A DNA stretch of 64,000 nt, taken from positions 4,561,061 through 4,625,060 of the forward strand of contig OZ038323.1 in assembly GCA_964035795.1 (NCBI GenBank), written 5' to 3'. The DNA comes from Pterobdella sp. o SKG-2022 (Eukaryota > Annelida > Clitellata > Hirudinida > Piscicolidae). A program made the position numbers and the translations under genes. Below are positions 58,545 to 64,000 of the stretch, in pieces (the first letter of the stretch is position 1; each line of letters begins with the position of its first letter). The notes under the pieces were generated by a model, which saw only the letters and a list, made by a program, of their open reading frames with translations, was not told the origin of the DNA and did no database searches.

Positions 58545-59892
58545 TTAATTTATTTCTTGGTAAGATTCATTTTTGAGATCATTCAAACGGTTTTTATTGA
58601 CAAAGACGTCAAAATTTTTGGGGAGAGGTTGGCAGTTTTGAGTCGAAGCTTCCACCTTCGGCAGTGCTCTGTTTTGGAATACGACGCTCTGCATCTTTTG
58701 AGGGTGTGAAAGCTGTCCTAATTGGAATGGCTGGTGGGAGTTCTGTACTGTAGTGAGAGGTAGGTTACCTGCTTTTGGTAAGTTCACTATGACACACTTG
58801 CCTCTGTTCGCTACCTCCGTATCTTTGATCATTTTATTGTCGAACTTTGAGCGAAGTTTTTGCCCTAACGTGTCTTTGTTGCTTTTATTCATATTTGAAA
58901 CATTGTCTATTTCTTTGAAAGAGGGTGAATTAAATTGAGTTTGAGGGAAGGAAGTGTTAGGGTTAGTGGTGTGTGTGTTGTAGTTATTGTAACCACTGAA
59001 TGTACTCAAATGACTGTATACATAAGCCTGTCTCCTCTTCTCGACGTTGTCATTGTAACTGTCAAAAAAAATTTATTTCACAATTCGAAGATTCAAAAAC
59101 CTTAGTTGATATTTACTTACTGATTGCTCAAAAGACATCCAAAAAAAACGATCAAGAAACTCAAGAGGAATGCCACGCTGATGACTGCAGCCATTGTAAG
59201 CACTGAAATCAAGCACATCATCTTTATTTATTTATGTCAAATGTCAATTTGAAAAAAACTAAAAATGAATTAAATTTTGTTAAAAAGTTGAACTAGCCAT
59301 TGTGAAGAGGATGATGATGCAGAGAGGAAAACCTTTTCGAATACTGTTTGTCTTTCGAATCTGAAGAATTTCGTAAGTAACTCCATATTTATATTCAAAT
59401 AATAAATCACCAATCATTTTCTTTCTTAATTGCACAAATAAATTAAACTCATAAAAGCACATTTTCTAATGTTTTCCGCATTTTCGAAGCGTGTTTTTAA
59501 TGGAGAATAATGTATATAAATGACCGATTGTGTTTTTTAAATATATTAAAACCACATTTCAACAATACCAAAACATCAAAAGTTTTTTATATATTTACAA
59601 TTTTTACTCTTTTATATATATATTATACCTATATTTCCTATTTGTTTACGTAATTATTCTTTTTCACTGTTCTTATATATAGCTTTGTATGTAGTTTACC
59701 AAATTTATTGATGCATCATCACCATAAACTTACAAAGAGTTGAGCAATTTCCAACAACACCCTTCCATCTGCTGTTGTGGCAAGTAAGGTGCCACGTTTG
59801 GTGGGTATGTCTGCAGCCCATCACCAGCTCTCTGCTGTTCCTCTCCACCCAAAAATGTTCAGACGACGGTCGCAAAGTGCCGCAGCCAACAG
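58545..59892 (-). CDS. Single-pass membrane protein with Sushi/CCP module, 3' part
   Basis: Three exons on the minus strand: 59892-59734, 59202-59121, 59058-58545; phases agree and the frame runs to the TAA at 58545. The first encodes a compact four-cysteine module, VGCGTLRP...LVMGCRHT...WHLTCHN..WKGVVGNC, with the Cys spacing and late Trp of a Sushi (CCP) domain. The second is a membrane helix (MAAVISVAFLLSFLIVFF). The third is a cytoplasmic tail of about 170 residues, starting with a basic stop-transfer region (DNVEKRRQAYVYSHL) and rich in Asn, Gln and Pro. A cell-surface or secretory-pathway receptor or adhesion role is inferred. The upstream exons, including any signal peptide and further modules, are not found between 59893 and 64000, so the gene is partial as annotated and its 5' end may lie outside the window. 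I do not recognise the orthologue. Confidence 0.65.
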
Positions 59893-62694
59893 CTGGTGGA
59901 GATTAGGTTTGATGAAGTGCGTTATTTAGTCAAGATCTGCGCAGCCGATGAATGGATTACAAAGGCTAGATTAGATGAATAAAGGTGTCTAGACATAACT
60001 TGGTAGTTGTGAATGATGCATGGTTCTGGTGTGTTGATAATTATTATATGCCTTTGTATATATGAGGATTTCAGAAATAAAATGGAACTTCAAAAGTTGA
60101 TTCGAGACTAATATTGATCTTTGTTTTTTATTTACCAGAAGCAAAGCCTATGGCATAAGCAAAAGAAGTGAAGAGAAAATTGAAAGAAAAAAATGAGTTA
60201 TCACAAGAAAGATTTTCAATAAAGAATTTTTGCTAAATTATTGCATGGCCCACTTCGTTTATTTTAGAGATTAGCAAAAAAATAAGGTTATGATGTGCTG
60301 TGAGACCAGCGGATGCCGTTAAAACAAAATTAACGACTTTTTGTTGCATCAAAGAAGGATGGCTTATATATTTAATGGAGCAGGTATTCATATATAATGC
60401 TGTTTATATCACCTTTGTCATATGGACGGCATATGGATAACGATATGGCTGAGACAAAGATTTGTCTTTGTATCGTTAAATGTCTTTTTAAATATTTATT
60501 TTTCCTAAAAGCTTTTGTGGGAAATTCAGATTTACTATGCGTCTCTGCAGATATTTCAAAGCGGTGTGGAAGAGTGTTTAAGAAGGTCTGTTTAGATCCG
60601 TGTGCTTGTTTGTGCTCGTTTGGTTGCGTTTGCTCGTGGATTTGTATGTTTTTTAGTGCAAAGAATTTTTTATATTTTTCAATTGTATATATCTTTGTAT
60701 TAAAAATTGTTTTTGCAAATGTAACTATTTTCTTCCATGCTTGTGTGATTATGTGCAAGAGGACTCTCGTGGGTGTGTATGTGTGTTTGCTATTTGGATG
60801 TATGTATACGTGCATATAAATGTATGTATATATATATATATGTATAAATGTTTTTATGAGTGTGTGTGCATGTGTTGGTATGCCTGTATGCTTCAATATG
60901 GACTGGAGATGGGAATATTTGAGTGCATTGTTTAGTGTTTATTTTGCGTATTCCATCAATATTTATGCCCTTTTTTACTTTTTTTAAATAAATGAATTTA
61001 GCAATACGGCATAGCTCGAACTAATTCTTTTGAAATTATTTTTGAAGGTTTTTTTCTATAAAAAAATTCATCATGAAAAAATTGAAATTTTAAAAATTTG
61101 ACTTTATGGGTTAAGGTTTGCTGGGCGATTCTTGAATTCTTAAAAGATATTTGTTGACGCTAATTTATTAAGAAAAAAACTTGAAGAATTTTAAATTTAA
61201 CTAATATATTAATTATATTTTATTCCATTTTTATCTCTAAATCGAATTTATCACTTTCTACTTTTGAAATTTCGAATTTCAAAAAAAAGACAACAAAAAT
61301 TTAATCTTTTGCATAAATGCAAATTTTAAAGACTCCCCAGACTACCGCCGGCCATACATCATTTTCATTAGCCTCTTCCTTCTATTTTTTATAGTTTGCC
61401 GACGATCATAGAATATTAAACATACTTTCCAAATAAAATATCTATTTCATATTTTAAGCTATCGATAAGTTTCTCTGTTTTAATTACCGTTATTATACGT
61501 GAAAGTTTAAAAGATAAATGTTTAACATTGTGAATAATAAGCCTCAAAATGGTGAATCATAAAAAAAAGACAATATAGTAACATAGTTACCTGATGATGA
61601 TATAGAATATGTCGAAAAGCTTCGTCAAAATGTAAAATTCAAATATTATTGTATTTTTAAGATCCACATGAACGTTCGAAATATGTTACATTTATGTGCT
61701 AATTATTGTAGTATTTTATCAGAAAAAGCTTCAAATATTCAAAACGAAAGCCATGATAACAATGCAACAATTATAAAAACTTTAAATTATTCTCAACTCG
61801 TGACGATGACTAAAATATAGTTACTTTCTTAATCTTTTCTACTTTTTCAACTTAAAATTTCATTACACATGTAATAAGATGCCAGTTTTTCTTGGAAACT
61901 TCTCCAACGTCATAAATTTTAAAAACTTCATATCAGTGCCTTCATCAGCCGAACTCATTTTTCGTTACGATTGCAAGCTCAAAATCACTTCCTTCAAATC
62001 TTCATGGCCCATAAAACAAAGACATTCTTTTTAAAAACCCACATCTCTGTTCACTTCTCAATTCAAGCCTCCAAAACATGTGAATTTATTCAAAAAAATC
62101 TTTTGATTCATCGTCTGTTCTATCTAAATTATATACCAAAAAGTTTAGTTAAACAACATATAACACCAAAGTGAGTGTTTGGACTTTTCAGACAAAATCA
62201 ATGCATTGAATGTGGTTGTTTTAGAAGTTGAAGAATTGTTTATATTCTCATTAAGATTTGTTGAATGATAAATATATCTGATTAAACAACCACACATTTA
62301 ATTCAATAGTTAATTCATCTCCGCTTTTATTCACCGCCATTCTGCTGCATTTTCAGTTCCTCCACAGCTATAAAAATACTATCTTCTTTGAAATGCTGCC
62401 TCTTTCATCTCGCGCTACACAAATGCCTTTAGAATTCTAGCATGGAACAATCTTTGTTCTAAAACTTAATTCGATTGGTTCTTATTTATTGAATGTCGCT
62501 TGCAATTATGCTCAAGACAACATAAACAGCATAGTCTGTGGTCAAAGCACCCGAATTATATTCCTTGGCAACCGTTTCAATGCAAAGCTTACGGCCTTTG
62601 AAGGCGTGATATAAATTCCTGATGTTGTTAAGGGATTTGCAGGAGAATGATGACGTGGAAGAAAAAATAAATGGAAACTGTGTGTGTGTGTGTT

Positions 62695-62750
<56 letters not shown>

Positions 62751-63890
62751 CGTGTTTGTATGTGTTTTTGTGTGTGTGTTTGTGCGACTGGGTTTGCTTG
62801 TTTTATATGTGTATGTATATTTTTCATTACACGTTGTTTGTATATGTACTTGTACAGTGATGAAAATCACTTGTGCGTTTTTTAATCACATAATGTGGCA
62901 CTATAATAAAACGTCAAGAACATAACGAAGAGAGTGGGACTCAACATCAATTGTGCTTGCCTGCACGCCACATACTGCAGTGGGCTTTATTAAAAGAGAT
63001 TGGCAACTTATAAACGCCAGTGCTGGATTCTTTCATGCCAGCACGTATCCTATAAATTCAATGTCTCCATTGTTATTCTCACAAACATGCTAAAACTTTT
63101 CGAATAATACCACTGAATTTAGAATAATTTTGGAATGTCCACTATGTCTGAAAACAAAATTTTTTCAGTCGTTTTGAATTATTATTAATCTATTTATCTA
63201 TCATGTAATATTCTTAAATTGAAAATCACTGATTCTGAGTAAAAGCCTGCCTGTGAAATACGATAGAATGAATCAAAATACATCTGCTGACTGAAGTTCA
63301 CTTGATATAAGGACAGTGATGGGGCATTTGAGAACGATTAAATGAATAATTAAAGATACCTCCACACTTTCATCAAACTTTGCACTTTTATTAAAAAGCC
63401 ATAAAAAAATAATAAATAGATTAAGAGAATAATAAATGAATTAAAAAGATTAAGTTTATTATAGGGTAGTCCTGAAAAAATTCCATAAGTAAAAACTTAT
63501 TGATTCCTTATATGGAAATTCTTTAAACTATTGATAAAGGGAGAAACCTTTATTAAAAAATCAAACTGCCTGGACTGAGTAATTGACAAGCTTGGATAAA
63601 AGTTGATTATAATTGCTGCAAACACGATGATTCAGAGCCGATAACATGAAGCATTTGACAGGTAATTAAACTATAAAAAAACTGGATAAAATACTTAAAT
63701 ATATCCACAATATAATATTGAATAATAACCATTAACAACAAGTTAACTAGAAACATAAACAAAAAAACGAAAAAAACAGATGGAAAAAAGATTGAAAAAT
63801 GATGGACACAGTAAACTGCATTAGCTCCGCTCTGCAACTTTGTTTACGTAGGTCTATGGAAGTTTCAAATAAACTTCGCCTTTTGAATAC
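59893..63890. other. Gene-poor stretch with simple repeats
   Basis: About 4 kb, A+T-rich, presumably intron of the Sushi-domain gene or intergenic. It contains a (TA/TG) tract at about 60824-60845 and a long (TG)n at 62679-62790. ORFs here are low-complexity or in repeats. No exon could be supported. Confidence 0.5.
62679..62790. repeat. (TG)n microsatellite
   Basis: Long TG run with a few TTTG and CGTG interruptions. It accounts for Val/Cys-rich ORFs on the plus strand and His/Thr-rich ORFs on the minus strand. Confidence 0.95.
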
Positions 63891-64000
63891 TTTTTGGCTG
63901 TGAAGGTGATGTGAGAGAGTAGGATGGATACAACTATGAAGGAAAAAAGGATAAAGAAACTTCCAATGTAAACAAGAGGGTAATACAAGAATACATTGGG
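63891..64000 (-). CDS. Possible transmembrane exon at window edge, partial
   Basis: The minus strand from the window edge reads PNVFLYYPLVYIGSFFILF and continues hydrophobic (FIVVSILLSHITF) before a possible GTATTC donor at 63890. The helix preceded by YYPLVY faintly resembles the first membrane segment of an adhesion-type seven-helix receptor. Only one exon is visible and codon bias cannot settle it. Whether it belongs to the same gene as the Sushi-domain exons is unknown. Confidence 0.3.

Noticed and set aside
60372..60935. ORFs of 174 (-) and 140 (+) codons
   Set aside because: Low-complexity TG/TA-rich DNA, overlapping ORFs on both strands, no domain and no splice context.
62622..62925. 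Val/Cys-rich and His/Thr-rich ORFs on both strands
   Set aside because: Translation of the (TG)n microsatellite.
1..64000. CRISPR arrays, operons, bacterial defence systems or plasmid features
   Set aside because: The window is a spliced animal genome segment; no spaced direct repeats or prokaryotic gene clusters are present.

Overview
This is a 64-kb piece of a eukaryotic genome, clearly A+T-rich and intron-dense. It comes from an invertebrate animal: there is a sulfonylurea-receptor (SUR/ABCC8-9 type) gene with the SUR-type N-terminal membrane domain, a TTC7 gene, a ceramide glucosyltransferase gene, a C2H2 zinc-finger gene, L2/CR1-like LINEs and a tRNA-derived SINE. The phylum cannot be fixed from the sequence alone. 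Genes were reconstructed by hand, joining exons at GT-AG sites so that the reading frame closes from ATG to stop and the product lines up with recalled human relatives.

Layout. (1) 926-11561 (+): TTC7, 24 exons, 809 aa, scaffold of the plasma-membrane PI4-kinase complex; a broken LINE lies in intron 9. (2) 12256-28562 (-): SUR-type ABCC transporter homologue, 41 exons, 1768 aa, tail-to-tail with TTC7. Its ATP-site motifs are unusually degenerate. (3) 30044-45143 (+): UGCG, 10 exons, 391 aa, head-to-head with the SUR gene; intron 1 holds an antisense L2-like LINE and a 23-bp minisatellite. One of the three catalytic aspartates is replaced. (4) 47202-50786 (-): an intronless 1194-aa Lys/Glu/Asn-rich orphan ORF. 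(5) 52504-57830 (+): a C2H2 protein with about 13 fingers, 12 exons, 978 aa. (6) 58545-59892 (-): the 3' part of a single-pass membrane protein with a Sushi/CCP module beside the membrane. (7) 63891-64000 (-): a possible membrane-spanning exon cut by the window edge.

The genes alternate in orientation (+ - + - + - -) and do not form an operon. TTC7, SUR and UGCG all work at or supply cell membranes (PI4P synthesis, KATP-channel regulation, glucosylceramide synthesis), but there is no evidence here that they are co-regulated. The introns carry the remaining structure: a foldback MITE present in two good copies and one fragment, a tRNA-Ile-like SINE with an inverted partner, two isolated hairpins, a dispersed repeat pair and many microsatellites. 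The points most worth a second look are the altered active site of UGCG, the altered nucleotide-binding signatures of the SUR homologue, and the orphan ORF.
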